Shown here piece after piece: positions 1 to 8,562 of a stretch of 42,630 nucleotides of DNA (position 1 is its first letter; each line of letters begins with the position of its first letter). Below the pieces are notes generated by a model. The model was not told the origin of the DNA. It saw nothing but the letters and a program-made list of their open reading frames with translations, and did no database searches. The position numbers were made by a program, and so were the translations under genes. The stretch is from Nitrospira sp. (lineage in GTDB: Bacteria > Nitrospirota > Nitrospiria > Nitrospirales > Nitrospiraceae): positions 1 to 42,630 of the forward strand of contig JAOUMR010000019.1 of the NCBI GenBank assembly GCA_029881435.1, written 5' to 3'.

Positions 1-173
1 TGTCTTGTCGTGTGTTCGGACGTCTGCGACGGACTCTCCCGCTGATCGACAGGCTAGACACACATCCCCGTTCTGCAGCAGAAGGCCTTGGCCAACGTGA
101 CAATCCGATATCCTCACCAGTTCGATTTTTCTTGGGAAGCATGGCAGGGCGACTGCCTTAGGGAGGAGGACTC
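1..173. other. Upstream region of urease operon
   Basis: No gene is supported here. The stretch ends in a strong Shine-Dalgarno sequence (GGGAGGAGG) a few bases before the ureA start at 174. I see no convincing sigma70 or sigma54 promoter and no tRNA. The left edge may hold the non-coding end of an upstream gene, but nothing can be assigned. Confidence 0.5.
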
Positions 174-476
174 ATGCATCTGACCCCGAGAGAACAGGAA
201 AAACTGTTGATCTACGTGGCAGGACAGCTTGCGGCAGATCGCAAAAAGCGAGGCCTTAAGCTGAATCACCCTGAGGCCGTCGCATACCTCACGGCTGCCG
301 TCCTCGAAGGGATTCGTGACGGGAAATCCGTGGCCGAACTCATGAGCTACGGCGCGACGCTCCTCACACGTAAGGACGTCATGCCTGGTGTGCCGGAGAT
401 GATTCATGAGTTCCAAGTCGAAGGGACCTTCCCTGACGGGACCAAGCTAGTCACCGTTCACAATCCGATTCGATAG
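174..476 (+). CDS. ureA: Urease gamma subunit UreA
   Basis: This is the small structural subunit of nickel urease, which hydrolyses urea to ammonia and carbamate in the cytoplasm. At 100 residues it has the family's normal length. It opens with the typical [12 protein letters not shown] segment, carries the central helix around [10 protein letters not shown], and ends in the characteristic VHNPI. The ATG at 174 follows a perfect GGAGGA ribosome site. It is the first gene of ureABC-F-G-D, all on the same strand, with ureB starting 52 bases downstream. Identification is by motif and synteny and is very secure. Confidence 0.97.
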   Translation: MHLTPREQEKLLIYVAGQLAADRKKRGLKLNHPEAVAYLTAAVLEGIRDGKSVAELMSYGATLLTRKDVMPGVPEMIHEFQVEGTFPDGTKLVTVHNPIR

Positions 477-528
477 GCCTGGGCGCAGACCCTAGTAGTT
501 ATCTCATAATCCCTGCAGGAGGGAACGT

Positions 529-1008
529 ATGGCAAAGAAGACCAAACGAGCTCCGGTGCGGAGACGGAAAGCCCCACAACGAGCAAAAGGTTTCCTGGCG
601 ACGATCAAGACTGAGTTGGCCAAGCCGGTGATACCGGGTGAAATTCTCGTCGCCTCCGGAGACGTGGAGGCGTTCCAGGGACGACACACGAAAGAGCTTA
701 CCGTCAAAAATGCAGCCGATCGACCCATCCAGGTCGGTTCCCACTGCCATTTTTTTGAGTCTAATCATGCGCTCATGTTCGACCGGGAAGCGGCATTCGG
801 ATTTCGACTCTGCATTCCTGCTGGTACTGCGGTACGGTTTGAGCCGGGAGAAGAAAAGCGGGTCACGGTTGTGGCCCTGGCCGGAAAACGGGTTGCACAT
901 GGTATCAATGGATTGACGGAGGGATCGCTCGATGACCCTCAAGTCAAGGGCAAGGCTCTCGCGCTCGCAACTGATCGTGGATTTTCTGGGAAAGGAGGGG
1001 GCAAGTGA
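529..1008 (+). CDS. ureB: Urease beta subunit UreB with basic N-terminal extension
   Basis: This is the beta structural subunit of urease. The core begins near residue 34 at VIPGEI, which is where most stand-alone UreB proteins start, and contains the family segment [19 protein letters not shown] (about residues 66-84). The protein is 159 residues, longer than the usual 100-120, because of a Lys/Arg-rich extension of about 33 residues at the front plus a glycine-rich tail. The start at 529 has a GCAGGAGGG ribosome site. The stop overlaps the ureC start as GTGA, indicating translational coupling. Confidence 0.96.
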   Translation: MAKKTKRAPVRRRKAPQRAKGFLATIKTELAKPVIPGEILVASGDVEAFQGRHTKELTVKNAADRPIQVGSHCHFFESNHALMFDREAAFGFRLCIPAGTAVRFEPGEEKRVTVVALAGKRVAHGINGLTEGSLDDPQVKGKALALATDRGFSGKGGGK

Positions 1009-2729
1009 AGATTCAAAGAAGGCAGTACGCATCCCTCTATGGCCCCACGACAGGGGATCGTGTCCGGCTCGCCGACACGGAATTACTCATTGAAGTGGAG
1101 AAGGATTTTACGGTCTACGGCGATGAGGCAGTCTTTGGCGGCGGGAAAGTCATTCGAGACGGGATGGGACAGTCGCCTCTGGCCACGAGTGCCAACGGTG
1201 CGCTCGATACCGTCATCACGAATGCCCTCATCCTGGATTATAGCGGGATCGTGAAGGCGGATATCGGCATCAAAGATGGGCGGATTGTCGGAATCGGCAA
1301 AGCGGGCAATCCCGATCTCATGCCGAACGTCACGCAGGGGATGGAGATCGGTGCAGGTACGGAGGTTATCGCGGGCGAAGGGCATATTGTGACAGCCGGC
1401 GGCATCGATAGCCATATCCACTTTATCTGTCCACAACAGTATTGGGACGCACTGTCGTCTGGCATTACCACCATGATCGGAGGTGGCACAGGCCCTGCCA
1501 CGGGCACCAACGCCACGACCTGTACGCCGGGGCCCTGGAACATCTATCGCATGCTGGAAGCGTCGGACGGCATTCCCATGAATCTGGGGTTCCTGGGCAA
1601 GGGCAATTCCTCTCATCCCGATGGGTTGAACGAGCAGGTGGAAGCAGGTGCCATCGGTCTCAAACTGCATGAAGATTGGGGGACGACACCGGCGGCGATC
1701 GACACCTGTCTCAGCGTGGGTGAGCGTTATGACGTACAGGTTGCGATCCATACCGATACACTGAATGAAGCGGGTTTCGTCGAGGACACCATCAAGGCTT
1801 TCAAGGGGAGGACGATTCACACCTTCCATACGGAGGGAGCTGGAGGCGGCCATGCACCGGATATCATCAAGGTCTGTGGGGAGCCCAATGTGCTTCCGTC
1901 GTCGACTAACCCCACCATGCCGTTTACAGCCAATACAATGGATGAGCATCTCGACATGCTGATGGTGTGTCACCATCTGAACCCACGGATCCCTGAAGAT
2001 GTGGCGTTTGCGGAGTCTCGTATCCGTCGTGAAACCATTGCGGCAGAAGATATTCTTCATGATCTCGGCGCGATCAGCATCATGTCCTCAGATTCTCAGG
2101 CCATGGGCCGGATCGGCGAAGTGATCATTCGAACCTGGCAAAACGCTCACAAGATGAAGGTTCAGCGAGGACATTTGTCACCGACTGGTGCAAAGGATTC
2201 CTCCCAGAGCGATAATTTCCGGGCCAAGCGTTATGTGGCCAAGTATACGATCAATCCGGCGATTGCCCACGGCATCGCGCACGAGGTCGGTTCAGTGGAG
2301 GTCGGTAAACTCGCCGATCTTGTGATCTGGAAGCCGGCGTTCTTCGGCGTCAAGCCGGAAATGGTGTTGAAAGGTGGGTTTATCGCTCAGGCTCAGATGG
2401 GCGATCCGAATGCCTCTATCCCGACGCCGGAGCCCATCATCAGCCGACCCATGTTTGGTGCGTTTGGAAGGGCATTGACCAGTACCAGCTTGACGTTCTT
2501 CTCTCAGGCTGGGTTGGATCGGGAAATCCCAAAGAAGCTTGGTTTGCAGAAGCGTGTGGCCGTGGTGAAGAACTGCCGGAGTGTGAAGAAGCGCGATCTG
2601 AAACTGAACGACTATCTGCCGAAAATCGAAGTCGATTCCGAGACATATGTTGTAACCGCGGACGGTATGCGGCTCACGTGCGAGCCCGCAGTTGTGCTGC
2701 CCATGGCCCAACGGTATTTCCTGTTTTGA
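1005..2729 (+). CDS. ureC: Urease alpha (catalytic) subunit UreC
   Basis: This is the catalytic subunit holding the dinuclear nickel centre. At 574 residues it is normal in size. By eye the active-site set is complete: H137 and H139 (HIHF), K220 in GLKLHEDWG (the carbamylated lysine), H249, H275 (FHTEGAGGG), C322 and H323 on the flap (VCHHL), and D363 (SSDSQAMGR), a constant offset of three from the Klebsiella numbering. Translation starts at GTG 1005, overlapping the ureB stop and preceded by AAAGGAGGGGG. An active enzyme is expected. Confidence 0.98.
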   Translation: MKIQRRQYASLYGPTTGDRVRLADTELLIEVEKDFTVYGDEAVFGGGKVIRDGMGQSPLATSANGALDTVITNALILDYSGIVKADIGIKDGRIVGIGKAGNPDLMPNVTQGMEIGAGTEVIAGEGHIVTAGGIDSHIHFICPQQYWDALSSGITTMIGGGTGPATGTNATTCTPGPWNIYRMLEASDGIPMNLGFLGKGNSSHPDGLNEQVEAGAIGLKLHEDWGTTPAAIDTCLSVGERYDVQVAIHTDTLNEAGFVEDTIKAFKGRTIHTFHTEGAGGGHAPDIIKVCGEPNVLPSSTNPTMPFTANTMDEHLDMLMVCHHLNPRIPEDVAFAESRIRRETIAAEDILHDLGAISIMSSDSQAMGRIGEVIIRTWQNAHKMKVQRGHLSPTGAKDSSQSDNFRAKRYVAKYTINPAIAHGIAHEVGSVEVGKLADLVIWKPAFFGVKPEMVLKGGFIAQAQMGDPNASIPTPEPIISRPMFGAFGRALTSTSLTFFSQAGLDREIPKKLGLQKRVAVVKNCRSVKKRDLKLNDYLPKIEVDSETYVVTADGMRLTCEPAVVLPMAQRYFLF

Positions 2730-2745
2730 CGAGGAGAACAGCCGG

Positions 2746-2802
2746 TTGGGTTACGTGTCACAATATACCGCGAGGGTAGCCAGCCGGCTGTGTGTCTCTT
2801 GA
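2746..2802 (+). other. Possible short leader ORF before ureF
   Basis: A GAGGAG ribosome site at 2731-2736 is followed nine bases later by TTG 2746 (GTG 2755 is in the same frame), opening an 18-codon frame that stops at TGA 2800-2802. The stop lies seven bases before the ATG of ureF at 2810, which has no ribosome site of its own. A coupling or re-initiation role is inferred; the peptide resembles nothing I know, and it could instead be an accident of the spacer. Confidence 0.3.
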
Positions 2803-2809
2803 TGCCAAC

Positions 2810-3496
2810 ATGAATACGCCCTCGTTACTTGAAGGGTTGCGGTTTGTCGATACCTTCTTCCCTTCAGGTGGATACGCATTTTCTTCTGGATTGGAAGCTG
2901 CCGTGCAAGGTGGTGCCGTAAAGAACTCGGATCAGTTTGCGCGGTACATTGAGGATTTGCTGCGAGGTGGCATGAGCCGCCGAGAAGCCCTCGCGACAAA
3001 AATAGCCAATGCAGCGGGGTCTACAGGAAAAGCTTCGGCTGCGCTGGAAATTGATCGAAGGCTTGATGCCACAAAGCTGAGTCGTGAGTCACGGATGGCC
3101 AGCCGTCAGATGGGGCGGCAAGTGATTCGAGTCGCGGCAGATCAAATCAGAGCAAAGCCAGTCCTGAGTGAGTATCGTGATGAGGTGGAGTCTGATCGAG
3201 CTCCTGGTCATCTTGCGGTGACGTTTGGCCTCACTCTGGGTGCGTGTGGTTGGAGCCCGGAGGACACAGCCGCGGCCTTCTTGTACCAAACCGCAGTCGG
3301 GTTCGTCTCTGCGGCCATGCGACTGAGTCCGATCGGCCAACATGAGGGGCAGCGCATCCTGGGCGAGTGGCTTCCGATAATCGAGCGGATTAGCAGAGAG
3401 GTCGACTCGGATGCAGGGATGAGTTCATGGTCTCCTATTCAAGACATTTATTCGATGCGACATGGCTCTCTGGAGTGGAGGCTCTTTCGGTCCTAA
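2810..3496 (+). CDS. ureF: Urease accessory protein UreF
   Basis: UreF works with UreD and UreG in the GTP-dependent insertion of nickel into apo-urease and is thought to gate UreG. The N-terminus matches the family pattern: a short helix, then FFPSGGYAFSSGLE. The C-terminus ends in the usual short Arg-rich tail after a DIYSMRHG segment. Length is about 228 residues from ATG 2810; an in-frame GTG at 2792 would add six residues. Neither start has a good ribosome site, but a short ORF led by one ends just upstream, suggesting coupling. The ureE gene that often precedes ureF is absent. Confidence 0.9.
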   Translation: MNTPSLLEGLRFVDTFFPSGGYAFSSGLEAAVQGGAVKNSDQFARYIEDLLRGGMSRREALATKIANAAGSTGKASAALEIDRRLDATKLSRESRMASRQMGRQVIRVAADQIRAKPVLSEYRDEVESDRAPGHLAVTFGLTLGACGWSPEDTAAAFLYQTAVGFVSAAMRLSPIGQHEGQRILGEWLPIIERISREVDSDAGMSSWSPIQDIYSMRHGSLEWRLFRS

Positions 3497-3511
3497 GGAG
3501 CGAGGAGGCCT

Positions 3512-3580
3512 GTGAGCATCGTTTCGAAAGAGAAAGGAAAAGAACAGGCGGGTGACGGCGTGAGGCCTCCGGCTACCTGA
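3512..3580 (+). other. Possible short leader ORF before ureG
   Basis: AGGAGG at 3503-3508 precedes GTG 3512 and a 22-codon frame ending at TGA 3580. That is seven bases before the GTG (3588), and 13 before the ATG (3594), that could start ureG. It repeats the arrangement seen before ureF. The three-base gap between ribosome site and GTG is short. The peptide is Lys-rich with no recognisable family. It could be a leader, or a frameshifted N-terminal part of ureG. Confidence 0.28.
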
Positions 3581-3593
3581 TCTTGACGTGAAC

Positions 3594-4262
3594 ATGCATG
3601 ATCTGAATCGTGAGCATAGTCACAGCTGGTCTCCAACACAAGCGCGGGAAAAAGGTATACCGGTCATCGGTATTGGAGGACCTGTCGGCTCCGGTAAAAC
3701 GGCGCTTGTTGAAGCCCTGTGTCAAAGATTGCGTGATCGCTACAGCCTGGCCGCTGTGACGAACGACATTTTTACCAAAATCGATGCCGAAATTCTCACG
3801 AAACGCGCAGCATTGCCGCTTGACCGCATCCTGGGAGTCGAGACTGGAGGGTGTCCACACACGGCGATCCGGGAGGATGCGTCGCATAACCAAGAGGCGA
3901 TCAACGATTTGCTTCGGCGTCACCCCGATGTTGAATTGTTTTTTTTGGAAAGTGGCGGGGACAATCTTGCGGCCACCTTCAGCCCTGAGCTGGTGGACTA
4001 CGTGATCTACGTCATCGATGTGGCAGCTGGTGACAAAATCCCACGCAAAGGTGGCCCTGGCATCACCCGGTCGGATTTCTTGGTGATCAACAAGATGGAT
4101 TTGGCGCCGCATGTTCGCGCGGATCTTTCCCTGATGGATCTTGACACACGCCGCATGCGAGGTGATCTTCCCTTTGCCTTCACGAATATCCTTTCCGGTG
4201 AGGGGCTCGATTCTGTTGTAGCGTGGGTCGAACAGCGTGTCCCTCAGCGAGCCAGGCGTTAG
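3594..4262 (+). CDS. ureG: Urease accessory GTPase UreG
   Basis: UreG is the SIMIBI-class GTPase that delivers nickel to urease. From ATG 3594 (222 residues) it has the P-loop GGPVGSGKT at about residues 28-36, the invariant metal-binding CPH at 87-89 within [13 protein letters not shown], the SGGDN segment at 120-124, and the NKMD guanine-specificity motif at 166-169. A modest run of histidines ([11 protein letters not shown]) sits at the N-terminus, weaker than true His-rich UreG tails. GTG 3588 is an alternative start. It lies between ureF and ureD. Confidence 0.96.
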   Translation: MHDLNREHSHSWSPTQAREKGIPVIGIGGPVGSGKTALVEALCQRLRDRYSLAAVTNDIFTKIDAEILTKRAALPLDRILGVETGGCPHTAIREDASHNQEAINDLLRRHPDVELFFLESGGDNLAATFSPELVDYVIYVIDVAAGDKIPRKGGPGITRSDFLVINKMDLAPHVRADLSLMDLDTRRMRGDLPFAFTNILSGEGLDSVVAWVEQRVPQRARR

Positions 4263-4267
4263 CAGCC

Positions 4268-5227
4268 GTGCGAGTTCGGAGAGGGAAGCGCAAAAGCGCG
4301 CCTCAGAAAACCAGTACTTCTCTAAAAAGAAAACCTTCTGGGGGAAGTGAGCCCTCTCAGAAAAAGAACCTACCCACACCGTCCTCAACCGAATTCGTCG
4401 GACGAGTCGGCGAGCTCAGGCTTCAGTACGCGAAGCTTGATTGTCGGACCGTCATTGCGCATTCGTATTTTACAACGCCGTGGAAGCTTCTTCCTCCCAT
4501 TTACCTCGATGAGACCGGAGCGGCCTATACGCTCTTGGTTAATCCCTCTGGTGGTCTGGTTGGGGGTGACGGTCTTTCCATCGACATGAATCTGGATCGG
4601 GATGCCCATGTCCTCATCTCCGCGCCTTCAGCCAATCGTGTCTATCGATCAGAAGAGAAACTGTCGGAGCAGCTCATCACTATCATGGTCGGGCCTCATG
4701 CAATCTTGGAATGGTTGCCGGAGCACACCATCCCGTTTGCCGGATCACGATTTCGGCAGGCGATTCACGCGAACCTCGCGCCGGGCGCCGCCATTATTTT
4801 ATGGGATGCGCTGGCCTCCGGGCGAATGGCCCGAGGCGAACGCTGGGCGTTTACCCACCTCGAGAATGAGATCCAAATTACGACTGCAACGGGAGAGTCG
4901 CTTGTTGAGCGCTACATCCTTGATCCGGCCACCGACCTGGGTCGGGTCGGCCTTGCAGAGGAATGGGACTACGTTGCATCCCTGTATGTGGTGAGTGATG
5001 CAGTGTCGCCGGAGATCTGGGCTGATCTTGAATCAAAGGTCGCTGCTATTTTGGGAGAGCTTCCGGGCCAGGTTCTAGGTGGAGTATCGAGACCGGCAGC
5101 CCCAGGCCTGGCGATTAAATTGTTAGCCAGGACGGCTCCCGACCTTACTCATATGTTTGATTTGCTATGGGCAGTCGTTCGTGAAGCATTGTGGAATCTC
5201 CCGCCTGTTTCCTTGCGGAAGTACTAA
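4268..5227 (+). CDS. ureD: Urease accessory protein UreD (UreH)
   Basis: UreD is the scaffold that binds apo-urease together with UreF and UreG. The core starts near GRVGELRL and includes NPSGGLVGGDGL, the hallmark of the family, followed by a beta-rich body with WLPEHTIPF. I chose GTG 4268, just after the ureG stop; an in-frame GTG at 4223 would overlap ureG. The first 35 or so residues are Lys/Ser/Pro-rich, look disordered and are not usual for the family, so the true start may be further in. This is the last gene of the urease operon. Confidence 0.88.
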   Translation: MRVRRGKRKSAPQKTSTSLKRKPSGGSEPSQKKNLPTPSSTEFVGRVGELRLQYAKLDCRTVIAHSYFTTPWKLLPPIYLDETGAAYTLLVNPSGGLVGGDGLSIDMNLDRDAHVLISAPSANRVYRSEEKLSEQLITIMVGPHAILEWLPEHTIPFAGSRFRQAIHANLAPGAAIILWDALASGRMARGERWAFTHLENEIQITTATGESLVERYILDPATDLGRVGLAEEWDYVASLYVVSDAVSPEIWADLESKVAAILGELPGQVLGGVSRPAAPGLAIKLLARTAPDLTHMFDLLWAVVREALWNLPPVSLRKY

Positions 5228-5280
5228 GACCTGTCGCCAGTCTTTGCCTATTATCCGTCGTTGCAGCTAGAGGTGGGAAT

Positions 5281-6159
5281 CTAAAGGTTTGAGACTTTGC
5301 CTTCCGCGGCAGAGGCGGTGCGGAGCGACCACGCGAGCCCAAACAGCGAAAGCGTGAAGATCAACCATTTCGATGGGTCGAAGTTATACCAGCGTGGACC
5401 ATTTCGGTAGTCGCTTTGGTGCGTATGGTGATAGTTGTGGTAGCCTTCGCCGAAGGTCAGGAGCGAAACCACCCAACTATCTCGGCTAGAGTCAGCTTGG
5501 CTATGTGGTTGGCTTCCCCAGAGATGACACACTGAATTGATACAGAAGGTCGAGTTCAGAACGGCAAATGTTCGGCCGACCCCGGCCAACATGAAACAGC
5601 CCAAGCCTTCCATCCAACCGCCATGTGCGAAACCTACCAGGAACGGCAGCGCAAGCCCTGACAGCACGATCAGCATATAGTACCGGTGCTGCCACATAAT
5701 CACCGGATCTTGCTTGAGTCGCGTCGCATATTTTTCGTCCGAGTAGTGCTCGTTGGAGAAAAGCCATCCACAGTGGCTGTGCCAGAATCCTCGCTGAGCG
5801 TTGTATGGATCAGCGTCTTGGTCGCAAGCCGCATGGTGACGGATGTGGTCCGCTGCCCACTTTAAGGCGGAATTCTGCAGCGCCCATCCACCCGCGATCA
5901 AGAAGGCGATCTTGACCCAGTCTGGACATACGAAACTCCTGTGCGAAATCAGCCGATGGTAGCCAACCGTAATGCCGAGTCCGGTAATCATGTACAGGAG
6001 CCCAAACATGGTCCAGTCCAACCAGGTATAGCCGACAAGGATGCCGTATGCTGGGACCCCGATCAGCGCGCTTAGCGTCACAATGCCGAATAGAAACATC
6101 GTCACGTAGACCGGATAGGTCCGTTTGAGCCGAATGGCGGATTCAGCGGGTGTCGTCAT
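5281..6159 (-). CDS. Membrane fatty acid (acyl-CoA Delta9-type) desaturase
   Basis: This is a di-iron membrane desaturase that introduces a double bond into acyl chains, probably to adjust membrane fluidity. The three histidine clusters are complete: H68-x4-H73 (HRLISH), H105-x2-HH (HIRHH) and H241-x2-HH within GEGYHNYHHTHQSDY. It is 292 residues with about four hydrophobic spans, and a NxxxH-type context near NSTFCINSVCHLWG, as in stearoyl-CoA desaturases. It is transcribed convergently to the urease operon and divergently from the 6516 gene. The natural acyl carrier cannot be told from sequence. Confidence 0.9.
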   Translation of the reverse strand: MTTPAESAIRLKRTYPVYVTMFLFGIVTLSALIGVPAYGILVGYTWLDWTMFGLLYMITGLGITVGYHRLISHRSFVCPDWVKIAFLIAGGWALQNSALKWAADHIRHHAACDQDADPYNAQRGFWHSHCGWLFSNEHYSDEKYATRLKQDPVIMWQHRYYMLIVLSGLALPFLVGFAHGGWMEGLGCFMLAGVGRTFAVLNSTFCINSVCHLWGSQPHSQADSSRDSWVVSLLTFGEGYHNYHHTHQSDYRNGPRWYNFDPSKWLIFTLSLFGLAWSLRTASAAEGKVSNL

Positions 6160-6325
6160 GCGAGTGTTAATCTACTAGTAAAGGAGAAGGGGGTATTCAT
6201 CCATGTAGGGCAGAAGCAATGAAGATGCTACGACTCAAAAACCGAGTGTCCAATTTTCCTAACTGTACCAGAGACGACGGTAAAATAGCTACTCCGGATA
6301 CGACGTTGAGGCCTCTTGTTTAACA

Positions 6326-6355
6326 TTGACAGTAGACGGTAATATTTCATATATA
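6326..6355 (+). promoter_or_regulatory. Sigma70-type promoter P1
   Basis: A perfect -35 box TTGACA (6326-6331), an 18-base spacer and TATATA (6350-6355) point toward the gene at 6516. It is read directly from sequence and would give a leader of about 155 bases. Confidence 0.5.
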
Positions 6356-6404
6356 TATTTGATCTGTGGAAGTTCGCCAGACGGTGTGGCTTGTGTGTAT
6401 GGAT

Positions 6405-6432
6405 GAGACAATGTTGTTCCCCAGTGTATAAT
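6405..6432 (+). promoter_or_regulatory. Sigma70-type promoter P2
   Basis: A perfect -10 box TATAAT (6427-6432) with a -35-like GAGACA (6405-6410, four of six matches) at 16-base spacing. Transcription would start near 6439, supporting ATG 6516 rather than ATG 6435 as the start of the downstream gene. Confidence 0.5.
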
Positions 6433-6515
6433 AAATGGGGAAAAAGCAAAGTGGAGAGAGCAAGTCAGGAACCATGATGGTTTCTCTTTATGGTCTATTA
6501 CAAGGAGGCAGTCCA

Positions 6516-7310
6516 ATGAAGAGTGCGTTATCTATAGTATTTGGCGTGGCCGCCGTCGCGTTGGTTGCGGCGCCCCTCACCTCGTATGCGGGGGGAACGA
6601 TCTCCGGGAAGGTGACCTATTCCGGTAAGCCGGAACAGAAAGAGTTTCTCTTTTCCAAGTTCCCTAATCCGAAGTTCTGCGTCAAGAATCCGAACAAGGA
6701 CTTGATTGATGGGGATAAGCGGTTTCTGAAGCAGATCGAAGTTGGCAAGGACGGGGGTTTAAAGGGTGCTGTTGTTGCAATTGTAGACATTGAAGATAAG
6801 GCGTTCATGGATGGCTATGCCGGCACGGAAGTCGGGGCTGAATTCTGTGAATTCTTGCCGTTCAGCGGCATCGTCGTCAATAAACGACCGTTTAAGGTTG
6901 AAAACAAGGATGCTGATCCGGATGATCCTAAGTCGGTGGCCGGTGTTCTCCACAACCCCCATAGCTTTGTCGTGAAGGGCAACTCATCAGCGACTGGGTT
7001 CAATATCGGCCTTGCGAAGAAGGGCGACACCTTGGAGAAGCCGGTTGTGTTTCGAGGGGGTGCGGAAAAGGTCGGGTACTTCCGCTTGCAGTGCGACCAG
7101 CACGAGTTTATGCAATCCTTCTTTCTCCCGGTCACCAACGCGCACTATGCCGTCGCGAAAGATGACGGATCATTTGAGATCAAAGATGTTCCTGCCGGGA
7201 AGCACAAGGTGGTAGCCTGGCACCCGTTTGCTGCAAAAGGCCAGAGGGTTGAGTTCGACGTCGATGTGACGGATGGGGGAACCGCTAACCTCAAGGCTGA
7301 GATCAAGTAA
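6516..7310 (+). CDS. Secreted protein with amicyanin-like copper-loop motif
   Basis: This 264-residue protein has a clear signal peptide, with cleavage expected after SYA near residue 25, so it is periplasmic. Near the middle are H146 and H149, followed by C193-DQ-H196-EF-M199, the C-x2-H-x2-M spacing of the type-1 copper loop in amicyanin. The C-terminal part (DGSFEIKDVPAGKHKVVAWH) is typical of carboxypeptidase-regulatory-like beta-sandwich proteins often encoded beside c-type cytochromes. ATG 6516 is preceded by AGGAGG with seven-base spacing. Copper binding and an electron-transfer role are inferred; a purely structural role is possible. It is a single-gene unit with its own promoters and terminator. 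Confidence 0.8.
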   Translation: MKSALSIVFGVAAVALVAAPLTSYAGGTISGKVTYSGKPEQKEFLFSKFPNPKFCVKNPNKDLIDGDKRFLKQIEVGKDGGLKGAVVAIVDIEDKAFMDGYAGTEVGAEFCEFLPFSGIVVNKRPFKVENKDADPDDPKSVAGVLHNPHSFVVKGNSSATGFNIGLAKKGDTLEKPVVFRGGAEKVGYFRLQCDQHEFMQSFFLPVTNAHYAVAKDDGSFEIKDVPAGKHKVVAWHPFAAKGQRVEFDVDVTDGGTANLKAEIK

Positions 7311-7340
7311 GCGACTGTACTTCAGCTGGTTCCGTGTGAA

Positions 7341-7378
7341 CGAAGGGCAGCGGAGCAATCCGCTGCCCTTCGTGTTTT
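7341..7378 (+). terminator. Rho-independent terminator
   Basis: A perfect 14-base-pair stem (7341-7354 with 7359-7372), a four-base GCAA loop, and then GTGTTTTT. It ends the transcript of the 6516 gene. Confidence 0.88.
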
Positions 7379-7443
7379 TAGTTGAATTCCAACATGTTCG
7401 TCACCTTGCCTTTCCGTTTCCCCTGTAGGTAATATGCCAATTT

Positions 7444-8451
7444 TTGAAGCCTAGGGCCAAAGGGACTGGTGTGTCACGAGAACTCTCGCTCGCGGAAGTG
7501 TTTCAGCTTGGGTACTACTGGGAAACCAAGATCCTGCTCACCGCGGTGAAGCTGGACGTGTTTTCTGCCATCGATACGAGACCAAAATCTACTCAGGACA
7601 TCGCAGAACGGATTGGCGCGGATGCCCCGACGCTTGGTATCCTTTTGAATGCACTCGTGGCGATGAAGCTTTTGAACAAAGATGAGGGGTTGTTCGGTAA
7701 TTCCTCTACGGCACTCGCATACCTTGTGAGGCATTCGACACAATATGTGGGGCACCTTCTGCTCCTGCATGATGCGGAATGGAACAATTGGGGACGATTG
7801 GAAGAGACGATTCGAACAGGGCATCGGATGGTTGATCGACATGTCTTTGAGACCGACCCGGAGCTGGGGAGTAACGTGCTGACAGTGCTCAACCGTATCG
7901 GCCAACAAAGCGGACCAGATTTGGCTAAGCGATTGAATTTAATAGGAAGAGAGCGGCTGTTAGATCTAGGGGGCGGGGCTGGTACGAACGCCATCGCGTT
8001 TTGCCAGGTGTACCCAGAATTGACCTCTACCGTGTTTGACCTTCCAGCCACGCTTAGGCTGACGGAAAAAACCGTGAAGGAAGCCGGGCTTGAATCCCGA
8101 ATTCAGTTATTGCCAGGGGATTTCAACTCGGATCCACTTGGTGGCCCATACGATCTCGTCCTGATGTCCGATATCCTGCATTACCAGACCTTTCAGATGA
8201 ATCAACGCGTGGTTGAAAAAGTCTTTGCCTCTCTTGGGTCGGGGGGGCGGCTTGTGATCAAAGACCGGTTCTTAGAAGTATCTGGTGCCGGCCCGGCTTG
8301 GACCACCGCATTCGCGGTTCATATACTCGTGAATACACAGCAAGGCAGTTGCTACCGGGCGAGCGATGCCACTCAATGGCTCACTGAAGCGGGATTTACC
8401 TCTGTTGCTGAGCTGGAAAAGACGGCTGTCGTGCAAGGTGTGAAGCCGTGA
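7444..8451 (+). CDS. SAM-dependent O-methyltransferase-like protein
   Basis: This resembles the acetylserotonin/hydroxyneurosporene O-methyltransferase family: an N-terminal winged-helix dimerisation domain (about residues 15-100) and a C-terminal Rossmann domain with the SAM-binding LLDLGGGAGTNAI, the acidic VFDLPAT strand, and SDILHYQ. The start is uncertain: TTG 7444 gives 335 residues, and GTG 7471, just before SRELSLAEVF, is an alternative; neither has a strong ribosome site. The substrate is unknown. It lies after a terminator and before the respiratory block, so it may be its own unit. Confidence 0.78.
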   Translation: MKPRAKGTGVSRELSLAEVFQLGYYWETKILLTAVKLDVFSAIDTRPKSTQDIAERIGADAPTLGILLNALVAMKLLNKDEGLFGNSSTALAYLVRHSTQYVGHLLLLHDAEWNNWGRLEETIRTGHRMVDRHVFETDPELGSNVLTVLNRIGQQSGPDLAKRLNLIGRERLLDLGGGAGTNAIAFCQVYPELTSTVFDLPATLRLTEKTVKEAGLESRIQLLPGDFNSDPLGGPYDLVLMSDILHYQTFQMNQRVVEKVFASLGSGGRLVIKDRFLEVSGAGPAWTTAFAVHILVNTQQGSCYRASDATQWLTEAGFTSVAELEKTAVVQGVKP

Positions 8452-8562
8452 CGCATTATGAGAGATTCGAACGAGAGGCGGGCGTTCCACGCACGCTCGG
8501 TGGATGACGCATTTGATGAATACGGATAGACGGATGGCGGAGCTCGTTGTCGAGACCTAACA

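Larger units (their letters stand above)
6160..6515. other. Divergent intergenic region with AT-rich promoter block
   Basis: This 356-base region separates the desaturase (-) from the secreted cupredoxin-like protein (+). Its right half is the most AT-rich patch I noticed in the window and holds two good sigma70-type promoters pointing right, listed separately. I see no gene in it; an in-frame ATG at 6435 falls only a few bases after the second -10 box and has no ribosome site. Confidence 0.5.

Noticed and set aside
100-160. Possible tRNA because of TTCGATT-like text
   Set aside because: No matching acceptor or anticodon stem can be formed around it.
215-235. TGGCA...TTGC resemblance to a sigma54 promoter inside ureA
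   Set aside because: The GG-to-GC spacing is 11 rather than the required 10 bases, and it lies within a coding region.
6435-6515. Longer start for the secreted protein at ATG 6435
   Set aside because: It lies within a few bases of a TATAAT box and has no ribosome site, and the signal peptide begins cleanly at 6516 behind AGGAGG.
8467-8538. 23-codon frame before the DUF420 gene
   Set aside because: No ribosome site, and the peptide is too short and polar to support a function.
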